Origin: Variovorax paradoxus
Lineage (GTDB): Bacteria > Pseudomonadota > Gammaproteobacteria > Burkholderiales > Burkholderiaceae_C
Assembly: GCF_018614875.1 (NCBI RefSeq)
Contig: NZ_JAGGNW010000015.1
Span: forward strand, 16,493 to 80,492
Length of the DNA: 64,000 bases
Direction: 5' to 3'
Below the pieces are notes generated by a model. The model was not told the origin of the DNA, searched no databases, and saw only the letters and a program-made list of their open reading frames with translations. Shown here piece by piece: positions 25,464 through 34,266 of the stretch; positions within the stretch are counted from its first letter, which is position 1, and every line of letters starts with the position of its first letter. Both the position numbers and the translations under genes were made by a program.

Positions 25464-26606
25464 TTAGGTGCCGACAATCGGCAAGAGAAATTTCTCGTAG
25501 ATCAGGGTGGCTTGTTCAGCGCCCCGTGCCGGGTGGTGCATGACGTCCAGCCATATCTGGATGACGTCAGTCACCATAAGCCCCTTTTGATCGATGGCTC
25601 CTCTGAACGTCGACTGTGGAAAAGGTGCTTGTCGCAAGATCAGGTCCGGTCGCTCAGTTGGATAGGCCATCAGCTCTGGCCAGTCCGATGAACTCACCTT
25701 AGGCAGTTTGTGGACATAGACATACGGAGGCACACCACTGACGTGCCCGATGTCCAGTTCATCGGCGGCGGCAAAAAGCCCCAGACAAGCGCCTTCCGGA
25801 TGCTTACCCAGCAGCCCTCGAATTTGCTGAGGGACAGGGGCCCGTAGAAGAAAGCGGCATGGCATCTCCGGACATGAACGCATCGCGGCAGCGCCCCAGC
25901 GGCGAAACAGTTCTTCGCGGCGGACGAGTTTCAGATGGGGGGACGTGTCGCTGAGATACCCCTCGCCGCGCAGTTGCTGCAGAAATCGAGATGCACTCAT
26001 GGCAGATACCTGTGCAGCTTCGGCCAGGTCGGAGCCGTTTCGAAATTTCTTCCGCGGGGCGTTCAGCAAGCCTCCGGGCAGTTCCCACGCCAAGAGGAGC
26101 TTCAGCATCCACTGATTGAGATCCGAAAACAGATTGATGGCCTGCGGCGAATGAGTGGCGGCAGAGCGCCTGAGTTCTTCCGGCAATCGGTTCAGCTCTT
26201 TGAACGCTGCATCACTGAAATATCGTGCACCGCGTCCCGAGATGAGGCCGACGGGTACATCCTTCGCGAATCTTTGGGCAAATGAGTCCACATGTCTCGC
26301 CAAAGACGGGGATGCATCTGGCACATAGATGATCGCGAGGGGGAGGGCATTGCCGGACTGTTCGGCCGCGGCTTGGGCTTGAAGAATCGCCATCGAGAGC
26401 ATCGGTAGCACACGGTCTGGGCGGCTTTCGGAGAGCGATTTGATCTCGACAATGAAGCGGTGCGCTCCACGCTGGATGATCAAGTCTGTGCCGGCCGGGG
26501 CGCCGGGCGGTACCTCCACGGACCAATTGTTGGCCCGGAAGAAGTCGGCAACGTACTGCTCAGCAGGCGGCGCTATATGCTTGTTTGGTGACAGAGGGGC
26601 AGGCAT
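25464..26606 (-). CDS. AbiEi-like winged-helix protein with PD-(D/E)XK nuclease domain
   Basis: 380 residues from ATG 26606. Upstream in-frame ATGs at 26633 and 26645 lie inside the promoter/operator block, so they are unlikely starts. Residues about 10-115 form a restriction-endonuclease-like fold with all active-site positions: Glu16, Asp41 (AGTDLIIQ), Glu54 and Lys56 (FIVEIKS). Residues about 190-225 form a helix-turn-helix (DLAEAAQVSAMSASRFLQQL, then RGEGYL), followed by an AbiEi-like C-terminal region. AbiEi proteins are antitoxins that repress their own promoter and neutralise AbiEii. A nuclease-like domain on the front of the antitoxin is unusual and may make this a defence effector rather than only an antitoxin. 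Confidence 0.75.
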   Translation of the reverse strand: MPAPLSPNKHIAPPAEQYVADFFRANNWSVEVPPGAPAGTDLIIQRGAHRFIVEIKSLSESRPDRVLPMLSMAILQAQAAAEQSGNALPLAIIYVPDASPSLARHVDSFAQRFAKDVPVGLISGRGARYFSDAAFKELNRLPEELRRSAATHSPQAINLFSDLNQWMLKLLLAWELPGGLLNAPRKKFRNGSDLAEAAQVSAMSASRFLQQLRGEGYLSDTSPHLKLVRREELFRRWGAAAMRSCPEMPCRFLLRAPVPQQIRGLLGKHPEGACLGLFAAADELDIGHVSGVPPYVYVHKLPKVSSSDWPELMAYPTERPDLILRQAPFPQSTFRGAIDQKGLMVTDVIQIWLDVMHHPARGAEQATLIYEKFLLPIVGT

Positions 26607-26621
26607 GTGAGTAGGCTCATC

Positions 26622-26673
26622 TAACACGGCCATTTTATTTAACATGGCCGTGTTGTCAACCATGGCCATGTTA
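26622..26673 (-). promoter_or_regulatory. Promoter with three 18-bp-phased palindromic operators
   Basis: Reading on the minus strand, TTGACA (plus-strand 26654-26659) and TAAAAT (26632-26637) are separated by 16 bases, a near-consensus sigma-70 promoter. Three GGCC-centred palindromes of the type AACATGGCCRTGTT cover it: 26658-26673, 26641-26654 and a weaker half-palindrome at 26623-26637. Their centres are at 65.5, 47.5 and 29.5 (plus 26600), i.e. exactly 18 bp apart. Transcription should begin about 20 bases before the ATG at 26606. This fits autoregulation by the helix-turn-helix protein. Confidence 0.8.
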
Positions 26674-26738
26674 TCGATCGTTCTGCTGTTCCTCGGAAAC
26701 CATTGGCATCTGCGGCCCATTTGTCGCAGTACCTTCGC

Positions 26739-27203
26739 TCACACCACGCGTTGCAGCGGCACAACGTTGTTGGCAGAGAGGATGGTGTCGATACGCTTTC
26801 CGAGCAGTCGCCATGCCTCACGCTTCTCGTCGGCGTAGTCATGGTGTAAGTAGTGCCTCCGCACCTTGCTGCCCGACAATACGTGGTTCTGGCAGCGATC
26901 GATCACGTCTGGACTGACGCGCAGCGCCTGCATCATCGTGGCGGCCGTTCTGCGGAGATTGTGCGGTGTCCATTCGCCCGTCTTCCCTCCGGCCAGTACG
27001 AGCGAGTCATCGTTCCGGCGACGAGCCAGCGGCTTGCGATTCTTGAATCGAGTCTGGCGGTCACCGACCTGCTTGCTGACGCTTTTGACGAAAACGTGAC
27101 CTTCCCGCTGGGTGGCAGGGAAGCACCAATCGGTTTTCCCGGTCAGTTCGTGCAGCGCTTGCAGTTCGTCCAGGGTAGGGCGGCGGTCTCGAACTCGGCC
27201 CAG
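26739..27203 (-). pseudogene. Truncated tyrosine integrase (C-terminal part)
   Basis: A minus-strand frame ending at 26739 and open up to a TGA near 27203-27206 encodes the catalytic half of a phage-type tyrosine recombinase: RDRRPTLDELQALHELTGKT, DWCFPATQREGHVFVKSVSK, WTPHNLRRTAATMMQAL (the HxxR block) and NHVLSGSKVRRHYLHHDYAD, which has the nucleophile Tyr. The N-terminal half with the SAM-like DNA-binding domain is absent. It marks an old integration event next to the AbiE-like cassette. Bases 27204-27493 hold nothing I can assign. Confidence 0.75.
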
Positions 27204-27493
27204 TCAATCTGGCCGCGGGGGTGGAGTCCTCGCCGATCAACTCCTGGAAGGCCCCGGGGCGGTCCTGATCCTTCTCCGGCAGATCCTGTTTGCTGCAGGC
27301 ACATGCACTGAGATGTGCCCAACTGTTCGAGGTCGAGCGGCTCGAGACGGCTCGAATCCTCCGCTTTTCACTTCGTGTGGTTTCCCCCAGCATGGAAAAC
27401 GCTTTGAAGATGCAACATTATGCAGCCTTGGCGCCTGTCGAGGCCCAGATGCCGAACCTTAATTTGCAGTTTACTGCCTGTTTGGAGACAACG

Positions 27494-29306
27494 ATGACCG
27501 TCAAGAGATCAGGCGCTTCAGGAGCCGCCGCCTGCTGTTGCCTTGCAGCACTCCTGAGTGCATGCGGAGGCAGCGGTGGAACCCGCGGCTTTCCCCTCGT
27601 GGGCATTCCTCCGGGCACGGGCGTTGCGCCGGTGCAGAAACTGGCATGCGACGACAGCATGAAGTCCGGCTTCGCGCCGGATGCCTTGACGACGGTCTTG
27701 ATGGTCAAGGCCTTCAAGAAGGGGGACGCGCTCCTGCTGACAGGCACCGCCTCGGCGAATACGCCTGTGCTTCGTCAAGCTCAACGTCGGCCCCGGCAAC
27801 CCGGGCGTTGCCGACGCGCCTTCCACATCCCCGGGGACCGGCATCGAGATCTGGCTACCCGCACCCGGCAACTGGAACAGGCGCATCCATGTGAAGGGCG
27901 GCGGCGGTTGGGCTGGCGGCACCCATGGAACCCTCACCGGCATCACACCGAGCTCCGGCAGCGCCGGTTCGGCCAGCGAGAGCGCCGGCGTGGAGGGCGC
28001 CGTTTCCGCCACGACCGACACCGGCCACGCCGTCAGCAACGGTTCCTTTGCGATGAACCCGGACGGCACAATCAACACGGTCCTCTGGAAGGACTTCTCG
28101 GAGCGCGGCATCCACGAGATGGCGGTCAAGGCGAAGGCGCTGGCCAAGGCGTACTACGGCGAAGACGCCAGGTACGTCTACTGGAACGGGTTCTCGACAG
28201 GAGGGCGGCAAGGGTTGAAGGAGGCGCAGGCCAACCCGGCCGACTTCGACGGCATTCTTGCCGGTGCGCCGGCCAACAACTGGACGAAGTTCATCACCAC
28301 CGAGCTCTATCCCCAGATCCTCGTGCAGCGCGATCTCGGCGGCGTTTCGATCACGGCGGCCCAGCACACGACGGTCTCGAATGCCGCGATCAACGCCTGC
28401 GATGTCGTCGGCGGCGTTCACCTCGGCTACGTGCCGGATCCCGCCTCCTGCCGGTATGACCCCACCACCGATGCAGCCGTGATCTGCACCGCCAGCGGCG
28501 GCTCCAACGCGACCTCCGGCTGTGTGACGCCCGCCCAGGCAATCGCCTTCAACAAGTTCTGGCACGGCCAGACGGCCGACGGTTCGGTTCCGGACCCTGC
28601 GGCCGACAACGGATTCGCGGCCACCACGGCGCCCGCCCAGAAGTGGTACGGATTGGCGCGTGGTTCCAGCCTCATGGGCCTGGCCGGCGCCGCGCCGTTC
28701 CCCATCTCCAGCGACATGGCGGCACTCGAGCTCCAGGACCCGACGATCGCGACGCCCAGCTTCCTCAACGCCACGGGCAACGGCGCCGACGGCTGGAAAT
28801 CGCTCACGTACCCACAGCTCGCCAACGCGTGGGATCGCGGCGTTGCACTGCAAACCGCGTTCGCCAACATCAACACGGACAACCCGGATCTGAGCGCCTT
28901 TCGCGATCGCAAGGGCAAGCTGATCTCCTACCACGGGCTCGCCGACACATTGATCCCGCCGCAAGGCACCATCAACTACTACAGCCGTGTCGCCACGCGG
29001 ATGGGAGGCGTCGCGGCCACGCAAAGTTTCTATCGGCTCTATCTCGTTCCCGGCATGGGCCACGGCTTCAGCAATGGCACGTCCAACGCCAACGCGAATC
29101 CTCCGCTGCCGACCAACGCGCAGCTCTACGAGCTCCTGACCGCCTGGGTGGAAAAGGGCATCGAGCCACCGACACGCGTGGAGGCGACGACGACCGCCAG
29201 TGTCCGCTTCCCGACCGTGAAGACACGGCCGCTGTGCCTCTATCCGCTCAAGGCGAACTACACCTCCGGCGACCCCCTTCTGGCCGTGAGCTACACCTGC
29301 TCCTGA
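27494..29306 (+). pseudogene. Tannase/feruloyl esterase-family gene with a frameshift
   Basis: Begins at ATG 27494 (GGAGA 8 bases upstream) with a lipoprotein signal (CCLAALLSACGG). The first 91 codons read as a tannase/feruloyl esterase N-terminus up to GTASANTPV; after about 27765-27769 the match continues in another frame (CFVKLNVGPGNPGVADAPST ... WNRRIHVKGGGGWAGG) to the stop at 29306. Loss of one TG from a TGTG pair explains the shift exactly. The downstream part holds the serine nucleophile motif GFSTGGRQG, a Cys-rich lid (disulfides), and the Asp and His of the triad (HGLADTLIPP, GMGHGF). Either a recently inactivated gene or a sequencing error. Confidence 0.8.
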
Positions 29307-29402
29307 TAGCGCGTCGATGGCCCTTCGCACACTGCACCGCCATCCCTCCCCGCCAGGCCATTGCGGTTAGCATATTCGGCTGCATACGGGCTAGGGCGAA
29401 TC

Positions 29403-30077
29403 ATGCGGATATTGCTTGTAGAGGACGACAAGGTACTGGCCGACGCGCTCTCGCGCGCGCTGGTGCAGTCCGCCCACGCCGTGGACATCGTCTCTACCGG
29501 TGAGGAGGCCGACCATGCGCTCGCGCTCGGCATCTACGACCTGGCGATCCTGGACATCGGCCTGCCCAAGCTGAGCGGGCTGGACGTGCTGCGCCGGCTG
29601 CGCGCGCGCAAGTCCACGATGCCGGTGCTGATGCTGACTGCCTTCGACACCCTCCAGGACCGCGTGCGCGGGCTCGATCTGGGCGCCGACGACTACCTGG
29701 CCAAGCCTTTCGACCTGCCGGAGCTGGAAGCGCGCGTGCGGGCGCTGCTGCGCCGCGGCACCAACTCCACGCCTTACCTCGAACACGGCCTGCTGCGCTT
29801 CGACACGGTGGGCCGCCGCGTGTTCTACGACAAGAAGCCGCTCGATCTGTCGCCGCGCGAGCTCGCGGTGCTGGAGCTGCTGCTGATGCGCGAAGGGCGC
29901 GTCGTGGGCAAAGAGCAGATGGTCAACCATCTCTATGGGTGGGGCGACGAGGTCGGCGAGAACGCGATCGAGGTCAACGTCTACCGGCTGCGCAAGAAGC
30001 TCGAACCGCTCGGATGCGAGATCCGCACCGTACGAGGCATGGGCTATCTGATGGACCGCAGCGATGCGGAAACCTGA
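29403..30077 (+). CDS. OmpR-family response regulator, TctD/QseB-like
   Basis: 224 residues from ATG 29403. Receiver domain at residues 1-115: acidic pocket EDD, phospho-acceptor Asp in LAILDIGLPKLSG (Asp51), the Thr in MLTAFD and the Lys in LAKPFDLPEL. The C-terminal winged helix (residues about 125-220) ends with the usual NAIEVNVYRLRKKLE and VRGMGYLM. Overlaps the sensor kinase gene by 14 bases, so it forms one two-component operon. TctD-like regulators control carboxylate uptake; here the nearest targets are unknown. Confidence 0.9.
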   Translation: MRILLVEDDKVLADALSRALVQSAHAVDIVSTGEEADHALALGIYDLAILDIGLPKLSGLDVLRRLRARKSTMPVLMLTAFDTLQDRVRGLDLGADDYLAKPFDLPELEARVRALLRRGTNSTPYLEHGLLRFDTVGRRVFYDKKPLDLSPRELAVLELLLMREGRVVGKEQMVNHLYGWGDEVGENAIEVNVYRLRKKLEPLGCEIRTVRGMGYLMDRSDAET

Positions 30078-31458
30078 GCCCAGGCTGCAGCGCAAGCTGC
30101 TGGCCTGGCTGCTCGGGCCGCTCGCCGTGCTGCTGGTGCTGGACACGGCCGCTGCCTACTGGAACTCGCAGCGGTTTTCCAACCTCGCCTACGACCGTGC
30201 GCTGTACGAGATCGGACGCGAGATCGTGCTGCACGTGAAGCTCGACGGCACCCGGCCCCGGCTCGATCTCTCCGAGGCCGCAGGCAACATCCTGCTGCTG
30301 GATCAGGAAGACCTGCTCTTCTACCGCGTCCTCGGCGAGGACGGCACGGCCCTCGGAGGCGATGCGGAAATGCCGCCGCCGCCGCGCGGGGAAGACTCTG
30401 CCAAGCCGCGTTTCTACCGCGACGTGGTGCGCGGCGAGCCGGTGCGGATGCTGGTGGCCTGGATGCCCGTCGGCACCAAGCCGGAGGCGCCGAGGGTCCG
30501 GGTGCAGGTCGCCGAAACGCTCCACAAGCGCACGCATCTTGCCTGGGAGATGGTGGCCAACGTGGTGGTGCCGCAGCTGCTGCTGATCGTGATGGCCACG
30601 GCAGTGGTGTGGTTCGGCGTCTCGCGCGGGCTCTTGCCGCTGCAGCGGCTGCGGCGCGCGGTATCGGACCGCTCGCACCTGGATCTGAGCCCGATCGACA
30701 CCCACGACGTTCCGGGAGAGGTGCGGCCCCTGGTGGATGAAGTCAACGAGCTGATGGCGCGGCTCGGGCGAACCTTCGATTTCCAGAACCGCTTCGTGGC
30801 CGACGCCGCCCACCAGCTGAAGACACCCGTGAGCGGCCTGAAGGCCCAGATCGAGCTGGCGCTGCGGGAGAACGATGCGGAGCGGGTGCGCCATTCGCTC
30901 GCGCAGCTCTACATCAGCGCCGATCGGCTGTCGAGGCTGGTGCGGCAGCTGCTTTCGCTGGCCCGCAACGAGCCCGGCGCGCTCGACGCCATGCAGCTGC
31001 AGCCGCTCGACCTGAATGCCTACGCGCTGGAGGTCAGCATGGACTGGGTGCCGCAGGCCCTCAAGCGCGACATCGACCTGGGCTTCGAAGGGGTCGAGCA
31101 TCCGCTGGTGATCAACGCCGACCGCGACCGCTTGCGCGAGCTCATCAACAACCTGATCGACAACGCCGTGCGCTACAGCCAGCCGGGCGGCCGGGTGACC
31201 GTGCAGGTGGGCCGCAGCGAGAACGACCAATGCCGCCTGGCCATCAGCGACGACGGCCCCAGCGTGCCGGTGGAGGAGCGCGCGCGCATCTTCGAACGCT
31301 TTCACCGCCTCCTCGGCACGCAGGAAGATGGCAGCGGCCTCGGCCTGGCCATCGTCAGCGAGATCGCCACGCTGCATGGCGCGCGCATCACGCTGGAGGA
31401 AGACATCGATGGCGTGGGCAACACCTTCAGCGTCTTCTTCCCGTTGCGGGCGGCCTGA
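30064..31458 (+). CDS. Sensor histidine kinase, TctE-like
   Basis: 464 residues. Two membrane helices (residues about 10-32 and 164-183) enclose a periplasmic sensor domain of the TctE type, with an LDQEDLLFYRVLGEDG-like core. HAMP region follows, then the H-box FVADAAHQLKTPVSGLKAQ (His near residue 256), N-box LINNLIDNAVRYS, G1 (ISDDGPSVP), F (IFERFHRL) and G2 (GSGLGLAIV). The full set of motifs implies an active kinase. Partner of the overlapping response regulator. Confidence 0.9.
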   Translation: MRKPEPRLQRKLLAWLLGPLAVLLVLDTAAAYWNSQRFSNLAYDRALYEIGREIVLHVKLDGTRPRLDLSEAAGNILLLDQEDLLFYRVLGEDGTALGGDAEMPPPPRGEDSAKPRFYRDVVRGEPVRMLVAWMPVGTKPEAPRVRVQVAETLHKRTHLAWEMVANVVVPQLLLIVMATAVVWFGVSRGLLPLQRLRRAVSDRSHLDLSPIDTHDVPGEVRPLVDEVNELMARLGRTFDFQNRFVADAAHQLKTPVSGLKAQIELALRENDAERVRHSLAQLYISADRLSRLVRQLLSLARNEPGALDAMQLQPLDLNAYALEVSMDWVPQALKRDIDLGFEGVEHPLVINADRDRLRELINNLIDNAVRYSQPGGRVTVQVGRSENDQCRLAISDDGPSVPVEERARIFERFHRLLGTQEDGSGLGLAIVSEIATLHGARITLEEDIDGVGNTFSVFFPLRAA

Positions 31459-31509
31459 GCCGGCCGGACGGCTTGCAAGTCAGCGCCGCATCGGCCGGCT
31501 GTAAGCTGG

Positions 31510-31564
31510 CTGACAGCTGGCAGACAAGTTGCTGACAGCCTGCCGGCAGAAAGGTGACAGCGCC
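31510..31564 (+). repeat. Five tandem 11-bp direct repeats before terC
   Basis: The 55 bases split into five 11-mers: CTGACAGCTGG, CAGACAAGTTG, CTGACAGCCTG, CCGGCAGAAAG and GTGACAGCGCC. The strong TGACAG core recurs at 31511, 31533 and 31555, exactly 22 bp apart, with weaker copies in between. Tandem direct repeats with 11-bp period, on one face of the helix, are how OmpR-family response regulators usually bind. The array lies between the two-component genes and terC, 62 bases before the terC start. Confidence 0.6.
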
Positions 31565-31625
31565 GGCCCGTAGCCTCGAACACGTCGGAACCGTCCTGGT
31601 TCCGCTTTCAATTCGAGGAGACACC

Positions 31626-32324
31626 ATGTCGTTTTTGACCAGTCCGGATTTCTGGATTGCCCTGTCGCAGATCATCCTGATCAACATCGTCCTGAGCGGC
31701 GACAACGCCGTTGTCATCGCGATGGCCTCTCGCTCGCTGCCGCCCGCGCAGCAGAAGAAGGCCATCCTGTTCGGCAGCATGGGCGCCATCGTGCTGCGCG
31801 TGGTCCTGACCTTCTTTGCCGTCTACCTGCTGACGCTGCCCTACCTCAAGCTGGTGGGCGCCGCGCTGCTGTTCTGGATCGGCATCGGCCTGCTCAAGGG
31901 CGACGACGGCGAGGAGAACCTGGACGGCCACTCCAGCCTGGCCGCGGCCATCAAGACCATCGTGGTCGCCGACCTGGTCATGAGCCTGGACAACGTCGTC
32001 GGGGTCGCTGCCGCGGCCAAGGGCAACGTTCCGCTGCTGGTGTTCGGCCTCGTGATCAGCATTCCCCTGATCATCTTCGGCAGCACCCTGATCCTGAAGC
32101 TGATGGACCGCTTCCCGATCATCATCACCCTCGGCGCCGGCCTGCTCGGCTGGGTGGCCGGTGAAATGGCGATGTCCGATCCGGCCATCGCCGGCTGGGC
32201 CGCCAACCAGCATGCCTTGCACACCGTGGTTCCCGCGCTCGGCGCCGTTTCCGTGGTCGTGATCGGCAAGTGGCTGACCAGCCGCCAGCAACAACCGGAA
32301 ACTGCCAACCAGCCCGCCGGCTGA
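31626..32324 (+). CDS. TerC-family membrane protein (YjbE-type, metal-ion export)
   Basis: 232 residues from ATG 31626 with GAGGAG upstream. About seven membrane segments; the family's two Asp motifs are both present: LSGDNAVVIAMASRSL (residues about 23-38) and MSLDNVVGVAAAAKGN (about 119-134). TerC/YjbE/YkoY-type proteins are linked to manganese or calcium export and to metallation of secreted proteins. Preceded by the 11-bp repeat array; followed 10 bases later by a stress-protein gene, probably one operon. Confidence 0.88.
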   Translation: MSFLTSPDFWIALSQIILINIVLSGDNAVVIAMASRSLPPAQQKKAILFGSMGAIVLRVVLTFFAVYLLTLPYLKLVGAALLFWIGIGLLKGDDGEENLDGHSSLAAAIKTIVVADLVMSLDNVVGVAAAAKGNVPLLVFGLVISIPLIIFGSTLILKLMDRFPIIITLGAGLLGWVAGEMAMSDPAIAGWAANQHALHTVVPALGAVSVVVIGKWLTSRQQQPETANQPAG

Positions 32325-32334
32325 AGGTGGCCGC

Positions 32335-32766
32335 ATGAGACGCATCCTGGTACCCATCGACCCCACCGAGCCGGCCCGTACGCGCTCGGCCGTCGAACAG
32401 GTCGTGCGCATCTGCCGGCAGGAGTCGGCGGCGGTTCGGCTGCTGCGGGTGCAGCCCGCGGTTTCCGGCCACGTCGCGATGTTCTTCGATGCGCACGAAC
32501 TGCGCGAGCTGCAGCAAAGCGCCGGCGCCGAGGAACTGCAGCTTGCGCGGAACCTGCTTGCCATGGCCGGCGTGTCCTGCACCAGCACCGTGGTGATCGG
32601 GCGCAGTGCCGAGAGCATCGTTTCGGCGGCCCGCGACTTCGGCTGCGACCGCATCGTCTTCGGCCGGGACGCGCCCAGCCTGGCAGGACGGATATTCGGC
32701 TCGCTGGCGCAGCAGGTGCGCCAGCTGCTGGGCGCGGGCGGCGACCTCCAGGTCATCGGCTCCTGA
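32335..32766 (+). CDS. Universal stress protein (UspA)-like
   Basis: 143 residues. Starts RRILVPIDPTEPARTRSAVEQVV and ends with ESIVSAARDFGCDRIVFGRDAPS, GRIFGSLAQQVRQLL and LQVIGS, the UspA alpha/beta layout. The nucleotide-binding G-2x-G-9x-G(S/T) motif is degenerate (GRDAPSLAGRIFGS), so ATP binding is doubtful. Ten bases downstream of terC. Confidence 0.75.
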   Translation: MRRILVPIDPTEPARTRSAVEQVVRICRQESAAVRLLRVQPAVSGHVAMFFDAHELRELQQSAGAEELQLARNLLAMAGVSCTSTVVIGRSAESIVSAARDFGCDRIVFGRDAPSLAGRIFGSLAQQVRQLLGAGGDLQVIGS

Positions 32767-32780
32767 ACGCGGGGCCGACT

Positions 32781-33224
32781 TCAGGTCTTGCCTTCCATTT
32801 GAGCAGCTTCCTGAGTTGGGTCCTTGTGGCCGCGCCGCGCGCGTTCACTGCGCGCCCTCTCGAGCGCTGCATGGCTCCTCTTGGCGGCCGCTTCGCATTT
32901 GGCGTGGAGATCGGCCAGTTCCTTGTCGGTGAGCCGCTCGATGCCCATGAACTCGTCACCGGCGTTCGATGACCGAATCAGCTCGTCGAGCTTGGTCTGA
33001 AGCGCCGCGCCATCGCGGTTTTGCGTGTTCTGGATCAGGAACACCATCAGGAACGTGACGATGGTGGTGCCGGTGTTGATGGTCAGCTGCCAATTCTCCG
33101 AAAAATCGAACAAGGGGCCCAAAACAGCCCAGGCAATGACCAGCGCAATGCAAAGCAGGAATGTGAGTGGACTCCCTGCAGCGCGCGCCGTGGCATTGGC
33201 GAAGGATGCGAAGAACTTGTCCAT
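32781..33224 (-). CDS. Low-affinity iron permease-family membrane protein
   Basis: 147 residues if it starts at ATG 33224 (MDKFFASFANATARAAGSPL); the frame is open to 33263. Two membrane segments (about 22-40 and 54-72) and the motif NWQLTINTGTTIVTFLMVFL, then IQNTQNRDG, identify the Iron_permease family (PF04120). The soluble tail has KLDELIRSSNAGDEFMGIE and a Lys/Arg-rich end. Fungal members transport iron; the bacterial role is unproven. Convergent with the stress-protein gene. Confidence 0.85.
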   Translation of the reverse strand: MDKFFASFANATARAAGSPLTFLLCIALVIAWAVLGPLFDFSENWQLTINTGTTIVTFLMVFLIQNTQNRDGAALQTKLDELIRSSNAGDEFMGIERLTDKELADLHAKCEAAAKRSHAALERARSERARRGHKDPTQEAAQMEGKT

Positions 33225-33419
33225 GCTGCGCAGCGTGATGCGTCGGAAGCCGGGGAACGTCATCCATCGCCGATAGAGGGAGTTTGAATTTTTCCCTTGC
33301 GGATGTGAGAGGCCAGCCAGGGGGTAGGAAAGTACCGACCCGGATTGGCGGCCGTTGCTCGCGCGGGCGCACGGCCGTTGCCGCTCAGATGGCGGCCATC
33401 AGGCAATGGAGGTGATCCT

Positions 33420-33908
33420 ATGCACGCAAGAGTTCGTTTCCTCGGCCACTCTGTGCACCAGATGCTGGTGGTGTTTCCGCTCGGGCTGCTCGCCACGGCG
33501 GTGGTGTTCGACATCATCTACCTGGCCGGCCACAGCCAGGTCATGGCGGCCGTGTCCTACTGGCTGATTGCGGCAGGTCTTGTGGGCGGGGTTCTCGCCG
33601 CGCCTTTCGGGACCATCGATTGGCTGGGCATTCCGGCGGGTACGCGGGCGAAGCGCATCGGTGCCATGCACGGGGTCGGCAACGTGCTCGTCTTGCTGCT
33701 GTTCGCCTCGAGCTTCTTGCTGCGCGACAGCGACTATGCGCCGCAACTGGGTCAGATGGTCTGGTCCTTCGCGGGCGCCGCCCTCGCGATGGTCACGGCC
33801 TGGCTGGGTGGGGAACTGGTCGACCGGTTGGGTGTAGGCGTGGATGAAGACGCCGGCGTGAACGCTTCCAATTCGCTGCACAAGCGGCATGTTGTTGCCG
33901 GCAAGTAG
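33420..33908 (+). CDS. DUF2231-family membrane protein
   Basis: 162 residues from ATG 33420, with an ideal GGAGGTGAT 5 bases upstream. Four membrane segments; family marks are GHSVHQMLVVFPLGLLATA, TIDWLGIPAGTRAKRIGAMH and WLGGELVDRLGVGVD. The conserved His pair (HSVH) and the later His suggest cofactor or metal contact in the membrane. Function unknown; often found beside redox or stress genes. Confidence 0.85.
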   Translation: MHARVRFLGHSVHQMLVVFPLGLLATAVVFDIIYLAGHSQVMAAVSYWLIAAGLVGGVLAAPFGTIDWLGIPAGTRAKRIGAMHGVGNVLVLLLFASSFLLRDSDYAPQLGQMVWSFAGAALAMVTAWLGGELVDRLGVGVDEDAGVNASNSLHKRHVVAGK

Positions 33909-34266
33909 GGTTCTTGCCGCGACGGCGCCTTCGTAGCCGTCCTTCACGGATGTGATCTGCAGCACGCGGAGCACCGGAGGCACAACTACCTTGAAGCTCA
34001 GATGGCCCGTGGCGCTGTTCACCCCGAGCATGGTCTCCGCCATGCAATGCCGCTCACCGGCACCGAATCGCGGTTCAGGTTGGCAGAGGGTGCCGTCGTC
34101 GGGCGTGTCGAGGTAGCCCGAGAACAGCAGCGAATGGCTGCGTGCGCGCACGGCTCCGCTTTGCTGGGTGGACTGGCCCTCGATGGTCCAGCCGCTGCTC
34201 TGGACTTCGGGTTCATCGGCCGTCGCGATCTGGCTGTGGAGGCGACCTGAAGCCTGACCTTCACAT
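33909..34266 (-). other. Stretch without intact gene; possible remnant of a secreted protein
   Basis: No intact gene. A minus-strand frame contains ATGHLSFKVVVPPVLRVLQI followed by TSVKDGYE (about 33934-34020), which reads like the mature N-terminus of small secreted proteins, but it has neither a signal peptide in frame nor a matching C-terminus. It may be another truncated gene. Not otherwise assignable. Confidence 0.3.

Noticed and set aside
27061..27393. Minus-strand open frame upstream of the integrase remnant as its missing N-terminal part
   Set aside because: Its sequence shows no SAM-like core-binding domain and is out of frame with the integrase piece.
31459..31625. Possible yybP-ykoY manganese riboswitch before terC
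   Set aside because: This family often lies before terC-like genes, but I could not find its conserved core here; the region is instead filled by 11-bp direct repeats.
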